From Bacteroidota bacterium (GTDB lineage: Bacteria; Bacteroidota; Bacteroidia; Chitinophagales; Chitinophagaceae): a DNA stretch of 64,000 nucleotides. The stretch's first letter is position 1, and each line of letters starts with the position of its first letter. The notes under the pieces were generated by a model that worked only from the letters and a program-made list of their open reading frames with translations, did no database searches and was not told where the DNA came from. Shown here in pieces: positions 27,768-36,565 of the stretch. The DNA lies in the NCBI GenBank assembly GCA_023386235.1, contig JAEWKC010000001.1:34138-98137 (forward strand). The letters are read 5' to 3'. The translations under genes were made by a program, and so were the position numbers.

Positions 27768-30278
27768 ATGGCAAAAGAACCAAAGAAGGAATTAGATTTA
27801 AGTATAAGCACAGGTATTAGCGGGCAGTATAAAAACTGGTTTTTAGACTATGCATCTTACGTAATCTTAGAGCGTGCGGTACCGTATATTGAAGACGGGC
27901 TAAAACCTGTACAGCGCAGAATTCTCCATTCTATGAAGGAAATGGACGATGGCAGATTTAATAAAGTGGCTAATATCATCGGGCAAACAATGCAATATCA
28001 TCCGCATGGCGATGCAAGTATTGGCGACGCTTTAGTAAACATGGGCCAGAAAGATTTACTGATAGAAACACAGGGAAACTGGGGCGATGTGCGCACCGGC
28101 GATGATGCCGCCGCGCCAAGATATATTGAAGCCCGGCTTTCAAAACTGGCGTTAGAAATAGCTTTCAACAATAAAACCACCGATTGGCAAATAAGCTACG
28201 ATGGCAGAAAAAACGAGCCTATCACCTTGCCGGTAAAGTTTCCGCTGGTGCTGGCGCATGGCGCGGAAGGGATTGCTGTAGGACTTTCTACCAAAATATT
28301 GCCACACAATTTTATTGAACTTTGCGAAGCGTCTGTAAAATATCTGAAAGGTAAAAAATTTGAACTCTATCCCGATTTTCAAACCGGCGGATGGATTGAT
28401 GTAAGCAACTACAACGATGGAAAACGCGGTGGCAGAATAAAAGCGAGAGCCATTATAGAAGAAATGGACAAGAAAACGCTGGTCATTAAAAGTGTTCCAT
28501 ACGGCGTAACGGTTTCTTCTTTGGTAGAAAGTATTATTAAAGCCAATGATAACGGAAAAATAAAAATAAAAAAAGTTACCGACGAAACAGCCGCGGAAGT
28601 GTCCGTGATCATAGACCTGGCACCAGGTATTTCGCCGGATATTACCATTGACGCGTTGTATGCTTTTACTGATTGTGAGGTAAGCATTTCGCCCAACGCT
28701 TGCGTGGTGGTGGGCAACAAGCCCGAGTTTTTAAGCGTGCACCAACTCTTGGGGATTTCTACTGAGAATACCAAAAACCTCTTAAAGAAAGAGTTGGAAA
28801 TAAAACTTGCAGAGCTGGAAGAAAAATGGCATTACACTTCACTGGAAAAAATATTCTTCGAAGAAAAAATATATAAAGAATTAGAAGAAAAACATAAAAC
28901 CTGGGAAGATGTGATAGCCGCTATTGACAAGGCTTTCAAGCCCTATCTGAAAAAGCTGAAGCGGGCCGTTACCAGAGAGGATATTTTAAAATTGACGGAA
29001 AAACCGGTAAGAAGAATTTATCGTTTAGATATTCAGGATTTGATCAATCAAATAAAAGGTGTGGAAGAAGAGATGGAAAATACAAAGCACCATCTTGAAT
29101 ATTTAAATGATTATACCATTGCTTATTTCGAAAATTTATTAAAGAAATATTCCAAAGGCAGAGAACGTAAAACAGATATTCGGGCTTTCGATACCATTCA
29201 GGCAAAAGATGTGGTGATAGCCAATACAAAGCTGTATATTAATTATAGCGAAGGTTTTATAGGTACAAGCCTCAAAAAAGATGAGTTCCTTTGTGAATGT
29301 TCAAATTTAGACGACATTATCGCTTTCTCTAAATCGGGCAAAATGAAAGTAGTGAAAGTAGCCGATAAAGTATTCGTTGGAAAAGATATTATACACGCGG
29401 CCGTTTTTCAAAAGAATGACGATCGCACTACATACAATATGATTTATGTAGATAGCAAAACAGGCGTATCTTATGCCAAGCGTTTTAATGTAACCGGTGT
29501 AACGCGCGATAAAGAATACGAACTGGCGGCAGGAAACGATAAGGATAAAGTACATTATTTTTCTGCCAACGCCAACGGCGAGGCCGAAATAGTAAAAATA
29601 ACTTTAAGTCCTACCAGCAAAGCGCGTAATAAAGAACTAGAATACGACTTTGCTTTAATAGATATAAAAGGGCGGGGCAGCAAAGGCAATCAGGTAGTAA
29701 AATATCCTGTTCGTACAGTTAAGCTAAAAGAAAAAGGAAAGTCAACACTGGAAGGACGCAAGCTCTGGTTCGACGATAAGTTTGGCAGGTTAAATACAGA
29801 CGAAAAAGGCCAGTACTTGGGCAGTTTCGAAAACGAAAACATCCTGGTAATATATAACGATGGGAGCTACGAAATTACCGACACGGAACTCACGCAGCGT
29901 TTTGATATAGATAAAATACTGCTCATAGAGCAGTTTGACCCGGAAAAGGTAATATCAGCCGTATATCTTGACAATGAAAAACAGCAATTCAATGTGAAGC
30001 GTTTTAAAATAGAAACCACTTCCATGCACAATAAATTTTCATTTATAAAAGACGGAGAAGGCAACTATCTTGAAACGGTTACCACAGACGAAGCGCCCAT
30101 ACTTCATGTGCAAACAGGAAGAGGCTCTAACATAAAAAGCGTGAAATTTAAAATCGCTAACCTGGTAGAGATAATGGGTTGGAAAGCGATTGGTACCAAG
30201 CTAATGACTTACAGCAAAGCCATAGAAATGGAATGGATGCAAAAGCCTAAAGACGATCAGCCTACTTTATTTGACTAA
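27768..30278 (+). CDS. parC: DNA topoisomerase IV subunit A
   Basis: 836 residues. Breakage-reunion domain with the catalytic tyrosine Y119 in AAPRYIEARL and a quinolone-determining region reading YHPHGDASIGDALV, where Ala83 stands at the position that is serine in E. coli GyrA/ParC. The C-terminal beta-pinwheel follows from about residue 480. The partner is parE two genes upstream. Ala83 looks like the ordinary state for Bacteroidetes ParC, not acquired resistance; this is from memory of the family. Confidence 0.93.
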   Translation: MAKEPKKELDLSISTGISGQYKNWFLDYASYVILERAVPYIEDGLKPVQRRILHSMKEMDDGRFNKVANIIGQTMQYHPHGDASIGDALVNMGQKDLLIETQGNWGDVRTGDDAAAPRYIEARLSKLALEIAFNNKTTDWQISYDGRKNEPITLPVKFPLVLAHGAEGIAVGLSTKILPHNFIELCEASVKYLKGKKFELYPDFQTGGWIDVSNYNDGKRGGRIKARAIIEEMDKKTLVIKSVPYGVTVSSLVESIIKANDNGKIKIKKVTDETAAEVSVIIDLAPGISPDITIDALYAFTDCEVSISPNACVVVGNKPEFLSVHQLLGISTENTKNLLKKELEIKLAELEEKWHYTSLEKIFFEEKIYKELEEKHKTWEDVIAAIDKAFKPYLKKLKRAVTREDILKLTEKPVRRIYRLDIQDLINQIKGVEEEMENTKHHLEYLNDYTIAYFENLLKKYSKGRERKTDIRAFDTIQAKDVVIANTKLYINYSEGFIGTSLKKDEFLCECSNLDDIIAFSKSGKMKVVKVADKVFVGKDIIHAAVFQKNDDRTTYNMIYVDSKTGVSYAKRFNVTGVTRDKEYELAAGNDKDKVHYFSANANGEAEIVKITLSPTSKARNKELEYDFALIDIKGRGSKGNQVVKYPVRTVKLKEKGKSTLEGRKLWFDDKFGRLNTDEKGQYLGSFENENILVIYNDGSYEITDTELTQRFDIDKILLIEQFDPEKVISAVYLDNEKQQFNVKRFKIETTSMHNKFSFIKDGEGNYLETVTTDEAPILHVQTGRGSNIKSVKFKIANLVEIMGWKAIGTKLMTYSKAIEMEWMQKPKDDQPTLFD

Positions 30279-30296
30279 ATAATTTTTTTAAGCGTT

Positions 30297-31262
30297 ATGA
30301 TGACTTTAGATGAATATACTATTCAACAATTAAGAAAAGTGCCGCATGCTACCGGCGAGCTTTCAGGATTGATACGCTGCATAGGTTTAGCGGCAAAAAT
30401 GGTAAACGCATCTGTAAGAAAATCGGGATTGCTCAATATCAATTCAGCGCAGGGCTATGTAAACTCCTTTGGCGAGCAGGTACAAAAGCTGGATGTGATA
30501 GCAGATACTATTTTTATCAACGCTTTAAAAACAGGTGTCTTTTGTGCCGGTATCGCCTCCGAAGAAAATGATGAGATCATTATTTTTGACGATGCTAAAA
30601 GCAACCAGTCAAAATATGTGGTAATGTTTGATCCTCTGGATGGATCGGGCAATATAGATGTCACCATCGGTACTATTTTCAGCGTGTATAAACGGGTTTC
30701 TGAATTAGGTAAACCCTGCACAAAAAAAGACTTTCTGCAAAAAGGAAGCGAGCAGGTTGCCGCAGGCTATATTATTTACGGCGCGTACACTATGCTTATT
30801 TATGCTACCCGAAAAGGAGTACAGGGCTTTACATTAAATACCGATATCGGGGAGTTTTACTTAAGTCATAAAAATATCAGGATACCTAAAAAAGGTAAAA
30901 ACTTTTCATTCGATTTTAAATATTATCATTCTTTGCCTGAGAAAATAAAAAGCTATGTTGACGCGGGCCTCGAGCAGTCGAAAGACGGCGTCAGCAGCGA
31001 TTATTCCTTTAGGTATGCAGGCTGTATGGTAGCCGATATTCATCGCAATTTATTAAAGGGTGGCGTATTTCTATATCCTGAAGTAAAGAATAAACCCAAT
31101 GGAAAATTAAGATTGATGTACGAATGCAATCCTATGGCATTCATCACAGAAATAGCCGGTGGATTGGCAACTGACGGAGAATGCAGCGTATTAGATATTC
31201 AGCCGAAAACCATACATCAAACCATCCCGTTTTTTGTAGGGTCTAGAGATATGATGATTTAG
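30297..31262 (+). CDS. fbp: Class I fructose-1,6-bisphosphatase
   Basis: 321 residues. The metal-binding signature FDPLDGSGNIDVTIGTIFSV is intact, with the upstream acidic pair in AGIASEENDEII and the C-terminal LMYECNPMAFITEIAGG substrate-site region. It hydrolyses fructose-1,6-bisphosphate to fructose-6-phosphate in gluconeogenesis, in the cytoplasm. Two adjacent ATGs make the start ambiguous by one codon. It begins 18 bp after parC and may be read through from it. Confidence 0.96.
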   Translation: MMTLDEYTIQQLRKVPHATGELSGLIRCIGLAAKMVNASVRKSGLLNINSAQGYVNSFGEQVQKLDVIADTIFINALKTGVFCAGIASEENDEIIIFDDAKSNQSKYVVMFDPLDGSGNIDVTIGTIFSVYKRVSELGKPCTKKDFLQKGSEQVAAGYIIYGAYTMLIYATRKGVQGFTLNTDIGEFYLSHKNIRIPKKGKNFSFDFKYYHSLPEKIKSYVDAGLEQSKDGVSSDYSFRYAGCMVADIHRNLLKGGVFLYPEVKNKPNGKLRLMYECNPMAFITEIAGGLATDGECSVLDIQPKTIHQTIPFFVGSRDMMI

Positions 31263-31311
31263 CCAAACCGTTTGTGGTATATTATTTGCAACACAACAAG
31301 AAAAAAACTAT

Positions 31312-32088
31312 ATGAACAAGCCTTTTTTATTATTAATGGCAACGGTCATTATCGTTTCAGTAGCCGCCTGTGTACCCAAAAGACATTTGATTGAAGCCGA
31401 GCGGCAAATTGCCTATCTCAGAGCTGACAGCTCAAGGCTTACAAATGAAAGAGACGATTTGCGCAGGCAAATAGATGATCTTGAAAACAGGATACGTTCG
31501 CTAAGCGTTACTAATGCCGATAAAGCTTCTGAGCTGGAAACCACGCAAAAGATGTTGTTGGCTCAGCAGCAAAGATTACAACAGTTGAATAATTTACTGG
31601 AAGCGCAGAAAGCGAAATCTGAAGAAATAAGAAAGAAAATGACCGATGCGTTGTCCGGCTTCAACTCCGATGAATTAACGGTTACACAGAAAAACGGTAA
31701 AGTATACGTAAGTATGCAGGAAAACCTGCTTTTCCCTTCAGGAAGTGCCGTATTAAATCAAAAGGGTACAGATGCATTGGAAAAGCTGGCTCATGTACTA
31801 AATGCCAACAAAGATATTTCTATCAATGTTGAAGGGCATACCGATTCTATTCCTATCAGAATTCGTTACAAAGACAATTGGGAATTAAGCACGGAACGTG
31901 CGCTGTCAATTGTAAGAGTACTAACGCAAAAGTATAACGTAGATCCCAAAAGTGTAGTAGCATCCGGCCATAGCGAGTACGATCCTGTAAGCACTAACTC
32001 TACAGATGAAGGCAGAGCACAGAACAGGAGAACTGAAATCATATTATCGCCCAATCTTGATGAATTGTACAGACTGCTTGAGCAATAG
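31312..32088 (+). CDS. OmpA-family lipoprotein with coiled coil
   Basis: 258 residues. Lipoprotein signal ending VAAC (about C20), then a coiled coil from about 25 to 115 rich in Glu/Arg/Leu/Gln, then an OmpA peptidoglycan-binding domain (NVEGHTDSIPIRIRYKDNWE, ASGHSEYDPVSTNSTDEGRA, QNRRTEIIL). It would tether the outer membrane to peptidoglycan. A terminator with an embedded promoter element lies between it and rsmE. Confidence 0.92.
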   Translation: MNKPFLLLMATVIIVSVAACVPKRHLIEAERQIAYLRADSSRLTNERDDLRRQIDDLENRIRSLSVTNADKASELETTQKMLLAQQQRLQQLNNLLEAQKAKSEEIRKKMTDALSGFNSDELTVTQKNGKVYVSMQENLLFPSGSAVLNQKGTDALEKLAHVLNANKDISINVEGHTDSIPIRIRYKDNWELSTERALSIVRVLTQKYNVDPKSVVASGHSEYDPVSTNSTDEGRAQNRRTEIILSPNLDELYRLLEQ

Positions 32089-32108
32089 CAATTGTATATA
32101 TTTCTAAT

Positions 32109-32140
32109 AAAGAGTTACATTTGTAGCTCTTTATTTTTTA
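32109..32140 (+). terminator. Terminator after the OmpA gene with a promoter element in its stem-loop
   Basis: Stem AAAGAGtTAC / GTAgCTCTTT (32109-32118 with 32123-32132), loop ATTT, then a T-rich tail. TACATTTG (32116-32123), an exact TAnnTTTG, spans the apex, 30 bp before the rsmE start. Confidence 0.75.
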
Positions 32141-32152
32141 TTTGAATTTCGT

Positions 32153-32854
32153 ATGCAGTATCCCTATTTTTACGAAGAAAATATTTTAGCAGAAGATAAA
32201 ACGTTTGTTTTATCGGAAGAAACCAGCAGGCATTGTGTGCAGGTTTTGCGTATGCGTTCCGGTAGCAGACTGCATTTGGTAAACGGGCGTGGATTATTGG
32301 TTACAGCCTCAATAGCGATAGCCGATAAAAAAAATACGCTGATCAATATAGAGTCGCATACAGCACATGTAGCTCCGCCAAATAAAATCCATATCGCTAT
32401 TTCGCTTTTAAAAAATATCGGGCGGTTTGAATGGTTTTTAGAAAAAGCTATAGAGATGGGTGTCCAAACTATCACACCACTTATTTGTGAGCGTACGGAA
32501 AAAATACAATTTAGAAAAGACAGGATGAAACAGATTGTAATATCGGCTATGTTACAAAGCCGACAGACTTATTTGTCTGTATTAAACGACCCCGCTGATT
32601 ATAACCATGTAGTAGAAAAAATAAACGAGCCGAAAAAATTTATTGCCCATTGCGAAAAAACGGCAAAGAAATTGTTATTTGATTATAGCCCTGTAAAAGA
32701 CAACGCTGTTATCTTAATTGGCCCTGAAGGTGACTTTACAAACACTGAAATCGAAAAAGCATTTGCTGCCGGGTTTCTGCCGGTTTCGTTAGGCGCTACC
32801 AGATTAAGGACTGAGACGGCCGGCGTTTACAGCGCGGTATTATTGTGTATATAA
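32153..32854 (+). CDS. rsmE: 16S rRNA (uracil(1498)-N(3))-methyltransferase
   Basis: 233 residues. A PUA-like N-terminal domain (HCVQVLRMRSGSRLHLVNGR) precedes the SPOUT methyltransferase domain with the trefoil-knot motifs LIGPEGDFTNTEIEKAF and LGATRLRTETA, which bind S-adenosylmethionine. It methylates U1498 of 16S rRNA. Full length. TAATTTTG at its very end (32852-32859) is a -7-like element for the next gene. Confidence 0.95.
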   Translation: MQYPYFYEENILAEDKTFVLSEETSRHCVQVLRMRSGSRLHLVNGRGLLVTASIAIADKKNTLINIESHTAHVAPPNKIHIAISLLKNIGRFEWFLEKAIEMGVQTITPLICERTEKIQFRKDRMKQIVISAMLQSRQTYLSVLNDPADYNHVVEKINEPKKFIAHCEKTAKKLLFDYSPVKDNAVILIGPEGDFTNTEIEKAFAAGFLPVSLGATRLRTETAGVYSAVLLCI

Positions 32855-32869
32855 TTTTGAATAGTAAAC

Positions 32870-34540
32870 ATGAACATGAAAAAAAATTTTGTATTAGGTA
32901 TCGTATTGCTTTTTATAGCACCCGTATTTTTTGTTTCCTGTAAAAATAAAGACAGAAAACTTACTCCTGAAGAAATCATTGCCAGCATTAAAGACCAACT
33001 GAAAGGCGCCGATACAATTCCTATTGATCGTTCTATTGATTCGCTCACAGCCTTTAATACTATATTTTTAGATAGTAATGATGTAAAACAATTTATGCTC
33101 GATAACGCTGAGTTTGAACCATATGTAGCAGAAATGATAGGTTTTTATAAGACCAGAAACTTTCAATATGCCTGGTTCGATAGTACCGGAATGATAGAGC
33201 AGGCAAGTAATTTTATCAATGTTTTGAATAATAATGCCGGATTAAATCATGACAGTACTTTATTGGATAAAAAATTATACACTCTTTACGAAAGGCTTAC
33301 AAACATTGATGTAGATAGTACCAAAAAGTCGCAAAAAGATGTGCTGGAAGCAGAGATCAGGCTTACAGGACAATTCTTTAAATATGCCAGTAGTGTATAC
33401 GAAGGCAAAAACCTTGATGTGGTGAAGCTGGGCTGGTTTATTCCCAGAAAAAAGATAGACATGAATGTTTTGTTTGACTCTACCGTAAAAGCGAGAAAGT
33501 TAAATGACGAAAAACTGTTCATGAATCCGATCTACAGCAGTTTGCAAAAGCAGTTTATTCAATATTCTAAATTGAAAGAAGAGCCTTGGGATACGGTAAA
33601 ATTAATCGGTAAAAAGCTTGCTGCGACAGACTCTGCCGGCGTTTTGATCATTAAACAGCGTTTGGCCAAATTTGGAGATTTACCTGAAAATGCCGTGAAC
33701 AATGTATATGATTCAGCGTTTACAGACGCGGTAAAATCTTATCAGTATCGCTATGGGCTAAACCAGACAGGCGTGCCTGATAAAGCTTTCATACAATCTT
33801 TTAATACACCTTTAGATACATTGCTTAAGCGTTTGGCTATCAATCTTGAAAGGGCCAAATGGATGCCTGCAGAAATGCCTTCTACCTATGCCTGGGTCAA
33901 TATCCCAGAGTACAAACTTCAGGTTTTTGAAAATAATAATAAAGCATTCGACATGAATGTGGTGGTTGGTTCGCAGGCTAATAATACCGTTATTTTTACC
34001 GATATTATGGAGTATGTGGTTTTTGCACCGTACTGGGGCATACCCAGAAGTATTGTAAAAAAAGAAATCATGCCGGCTATGCGCAGAAGCGGAAGCTACC
34101 TGGCTAGAAACGATATGGAAATTACAGGCTATAGCGGCGGCATACCCAACATCCGTCAGAAGCCGGGACCCAAGAATAGCCTCGGTTTGGTGAAGTTTTT
34201 ATTTCCTAATGCCTACGATATCTATTTTCATGATACGCCAAGTAAATGGGCATTTGACAAAAACAACAGAAGCTTAAGTCATGGATGCATCAGGTTGCAG
34301 GATCCGGCTAAATTTGCACAATGGGTATTACGCTATAACGCTGAAAAATACAATCCGCAGTACATTGATTCTATGATGCATAAAAACACGAAAGAAACTT
34401 ATATAAAAATTAAGCAGGAAAACCAGGTGCCTGTATATCTGGTATATTTTACATCATGGATAGATGAAAGCGGAAAGCTCATGTTTAGAAATGATATTTA
34501 TAAGCACGATGCGGAAATGGCTAAGAAGCTTTTTATCTAA
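32870..34540 (+). CDS. L,D-transpeptidase (YcbB-like), lipoprotein
   Basis: 556 residues. Lipoprotein-type signal (FFVSC). A large N-terminal scaffold (about 60-310) including a peptidoglycan-binding-like segment (FTDAVKSYQYRYGLNQTGV), then the YkuD catalytic domain with WVNIPEYKLQVFENN, HDTPSKWAFDKNNRSLSHGC and IRL; the cysteine of SHGC is the nucleophile. It makes 3-3 cross-links in peptidoglycan or attaches proteins. The start may be either of two ATGs (32870 or 32876). A terminator follows. Confidence 0.92.
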   Translation: MNMKKNFVLGIVLLFIAPVFFVSCKNKDRKLTPEEIIASIKDQLKGADTIPIDRSIDSLTAFNTIFLDSNDVKQFMLDNAEFEPYVAEMIGFYKTRNFQYAWFDSTGMIEQASNFINVLNNNAGLNHDSTLLDKKLYTLYERLTNIDVDSTKKSQKDVLEAEIRLTGQFFKYASSVYEGKNLDVVKLGWFIPRKKIDMNVLFDSTVKARKLNDEKLFMNPIYSSLQKQFIQYSKLKEEPWDTVKLIGKKLAATDSAGVLIIKQRLAKFGDLPENAVNNVYDSAFTDAVKSYQYRYGLNQTGVPDKAFIQSFNTPLDTLLKRLAINLERAKWMPAEMPSTYAWVNIPEYKLQVFENNNKAFDMNVVVGSQANNTVIFTDIMEYVVFAPYWGIPRSIVKKEIMPAMRRSGSYLARNDMEITGYSGGIPNIRQKPGPKNSLGLVKFLFPNAYDIYFHDTPSKWAFDKNNRSLSHGCIRLQDPAKFAQWVLRYNAEKYNPQYIDSMMHKNTKETYIKIKQENQVPVYLVYFTSWIDESGKLMFRNDIYKHDAEMAKKLFI

Positions 34541-34603
34541 CAGTGAAGTGCATATTGCTTTATGGCTAATATAAAGCAATATGGTTCTTTCTATTACTTA
34601 TTT

Positions 34604-34624
34604 ATCGCCGCAAGGCGATTTTTT
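34604..34624 (+). terminator. Terminator after the L,D-transpeptidase gene
   Basis: Stem ATCGCC / GGCGAT closed by GCAA (34604-34619), then six Ts. Confidence 0.85.
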
Positions 34625-34653
34625 GATTTAAACAACCTATTCGATTAACTTTG
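34623..34653 (+). promoter_or_regulatory. Promoter of the MsbA-like ABC exporter gene
   Basis: TTG (34623-34625), 20-bp spacer, TAACTTTG (34646-34653, exact TAnnTTTG). The start codon is only 9 bp beyond, so the leader is a few nucleotides at most. The TTG overlaps the preceding terminator's T run. Confidence 0.6.
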
Positions 34654-34661
34654 CAGCGCGA

Positions 34662-36488
34662 ATGAGGAAAGAAGATAAGAATAATAAATTCAACATATCG
34701 GTTTTTAAGCGCATATTCAGTTATGTGCGGCCCTATAAAGTACACTTTGCCGTAAGTGTTATTCTTTCTATTGTACTTGCCTTCTTTGCACCTGTAAGAC
34801 CCTTGCTCATTCAACATACTATTGATAAAGCTACCGGTAAAAATGTTGACCTGCCTTTTTTTGTAGAAGTATTTTTTACGAATGATCAAATCAACGACGT
34901 CACTAAATTTATAGTGGCTATTACCGTTTTTCAATTGGCGTTCTTATTACTCGAATCTTTTCTGCGATTTATTTTTTCGTTTATTACTTCCTGGATGGGA
35001 CAAACAGTGGTAAGAGATTTACGTAAGCAGATATTTGATAAAATAATGAACTTCAATCTGCGCCAGTTCGATCGAACGCCCATTGGCACACTTACCACCC
35101 GAACCGTTAACGATATAGAAAGCGTAAACAATATTTTTTCTGACGGGTTTATACCTATCATTGCAGATTTACTTTCTATCGTCATTACGCTGGCTACCAT
35201 GTTCTACATCGACTGGAGATTAACGTTGATAAGCCTTTTGCCATTTCCTCTGCTTATACTGGCTACTTATTATTTTAAAGAAAGTGTAAATAAGAGCTTT
35301 ATAATGGTGCGCAACGCGGTATCTGCACTTAATGCTTTTGTGCAGGAGCACATTGCGGGCATGTTCGTAGTGCAGGCATTCGCTTCGGAGGACAAGGAAG
35401 CCGAAAAATTCAGAGATATCAACAAAGTTCACCGCAATGCGAATATCCGTTCCAACCTCGCGTATTCCATATTTTTTCCTGTGGTAGAAATCATATTGGC
35501 GGTAAGCATTGGTATTGTAATCTGGTATGTAGCAGGCAATCAGCTCGACGCGGGCCTGCTGGTATCCTATATCATGTACATCAATCTTATTTTCCGGCCC
35601 TTACGCGTTATTGCAGATAAGTTCAATACCATTCAAATGGGCATGATTGCCGCCGAAAGAGTATTTAAAGTAATGGATAATGATGATGCTTTGCCTGCCG
35701 CTAAAGAAAATGCATTCGCGCCTGATAAGGTAAAAGGTAAAGTGGATTTTAACCATGTTACTTTTGCTTACGTAGATGATTTGTATGTATTGAAGGATGT
35801 GGATTTTCATATTGCTCCCGGCGAAGTAGTAGCGCTGGTAGGACATACGGGAAGTGGCAAAAGTTCTATCATTAGTTTGCTCAACAGGCTTTACGAAGTG
35901 GAGCATGGAGAAATTTTGGTAGACGATGTAAATATAAAAGAGTACAACGTAAAAAATCTCAGGAAAAACATTGGTGTTGTTTTGCAGGATGTTTTTTTAT
36001 TCTCCGGGTCTATAAAAGAAAATATTACCCTGCGCAATCCTAAAATATCTTTAGAGCAGGTGCAGGAAGTAGCTAAAATGATCGGGGTGCACGATTTTAT
36101 TATGCAGTTGCCCAATGGCTACGATTTTAATGTAAGAGAAAGAGGCAATACCCTAAGCATGGGCCAGCGTCAGTTAATTTCTTTTATTAGGGCGCTGCTT
36201 TTTAATCCGTCTATTTTAATTTTAGATGAAGCTACTTCTTCCGTAGACAGCGAAAGCGAAATACTGGTGCAGCAGGCAATTGGCAAGCTTATCACAGGAC
36301 GAACATCTATCGTAATAGCGCATCGGCTTTCAACTATCAGAAAGGCAGATAAAATAATTGTACTGGATAAGGGCGAAATAAAAGAAACCGGCAGCCACGA
36401 TGAATTAATAGCGCTCAAAGGTAGATACTATCAACTATATACGATGCAACTGGAAAATAGCAGGCAAAAAATCGATAAGAAAACCTAA
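34662..36488 (+). CDS. ABC exporter, MsbA-like half-transporter (permease-ATPase fusion)
   Basis: 608 residues: six membrane helices in the first about 330 residues, then an ATPase domain with Walker A GHTGSGKSS, signature NTLSMGQRQLISF (LSMGQ), Walker B ILILDEATSSVDSE and the H-loop IAHRLST. It would work as a homodimer to export lipid or a hydrophobic compound; MsbA-type lipid flipping is one possibility, but substrate cannot be deduced. Confidence 0.9.
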   Translation: MRKEDKNNKFNISVFKRIFSYVRPYKVHFAVSVILSIVLAFFAPVRPLLIQHTIDKATGKNVDLPFFVEVFFTNDQINDVTKFIVAITVFQLAFLLLESFLRFIFSFITSWMGQTVVRDLRKQIFDKIMNFNLRQFDRTPIGTLTTRTVNDIESVNNIFSDGFIPIIADLLSIVITLATMFYIDWRLTLISLLPFPLLILATYYFKESVNKSFIMVRNAVSALNAFVQEHIAGMFVVQAFASEDKEAEKFRDINKVHRNANIRSNLAYSIFFPVVEIILAVSIGIVIWYVAGNQLDAGLLVSYIMYINLIFRPLRVIADKFNTIQMGMIAAERVFKVMDNDDALPAAKENAFAPDKVKGKVDFNHVTFAYVDDLYVLKDVDFHIAPGEVVALVGHTGSGKSSIISLLNRLYEVEHGEILVDDVNIKEYNVKNLRKNIGVVLQDVFLFSGSIKENITLRNPKISLEQVQEVAKMIGVHDFIMQLPNGYDFNVRERGNTLSMGQRQLISFIRALLFNPSILILDEATSSVDSESEILVQQAIGKLITGRTSIVIAHRLSTIRKADKIIVLDKGEIKETGSHDELIALKGRYYQLYTMQLENSRQKIDKKT

Positions 36489-36553
36489 TAAGATAACATT
36501 GACTTCCACAACAGGTTTTTTGTTTCTTCACAGCGAGGCTGCTAACTTTTTCT

Positions 36554-36561
36554 TATATTTG
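36554..36561 (+). promoter_or_regulatory. -7 element four bases before the dual ATPase gene
   Basis: TATATTTG, an exact TAnnTTTG. ATG 36566 lies 4 bp beyond its end, so transcription should begin at or next to the start codon, implying leaderless translation. Confidence 0.5.
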
Positions 36562-36565
36562 TTCT

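Noticed and set aside
27768..30278. Ala83 in the quinolone-determining region of ParC as acquired resistance
   Set aside because: HPHGDASIGDA appears to be the normal Bacteroidetes ParC sequence, so it does not indicate selection here.
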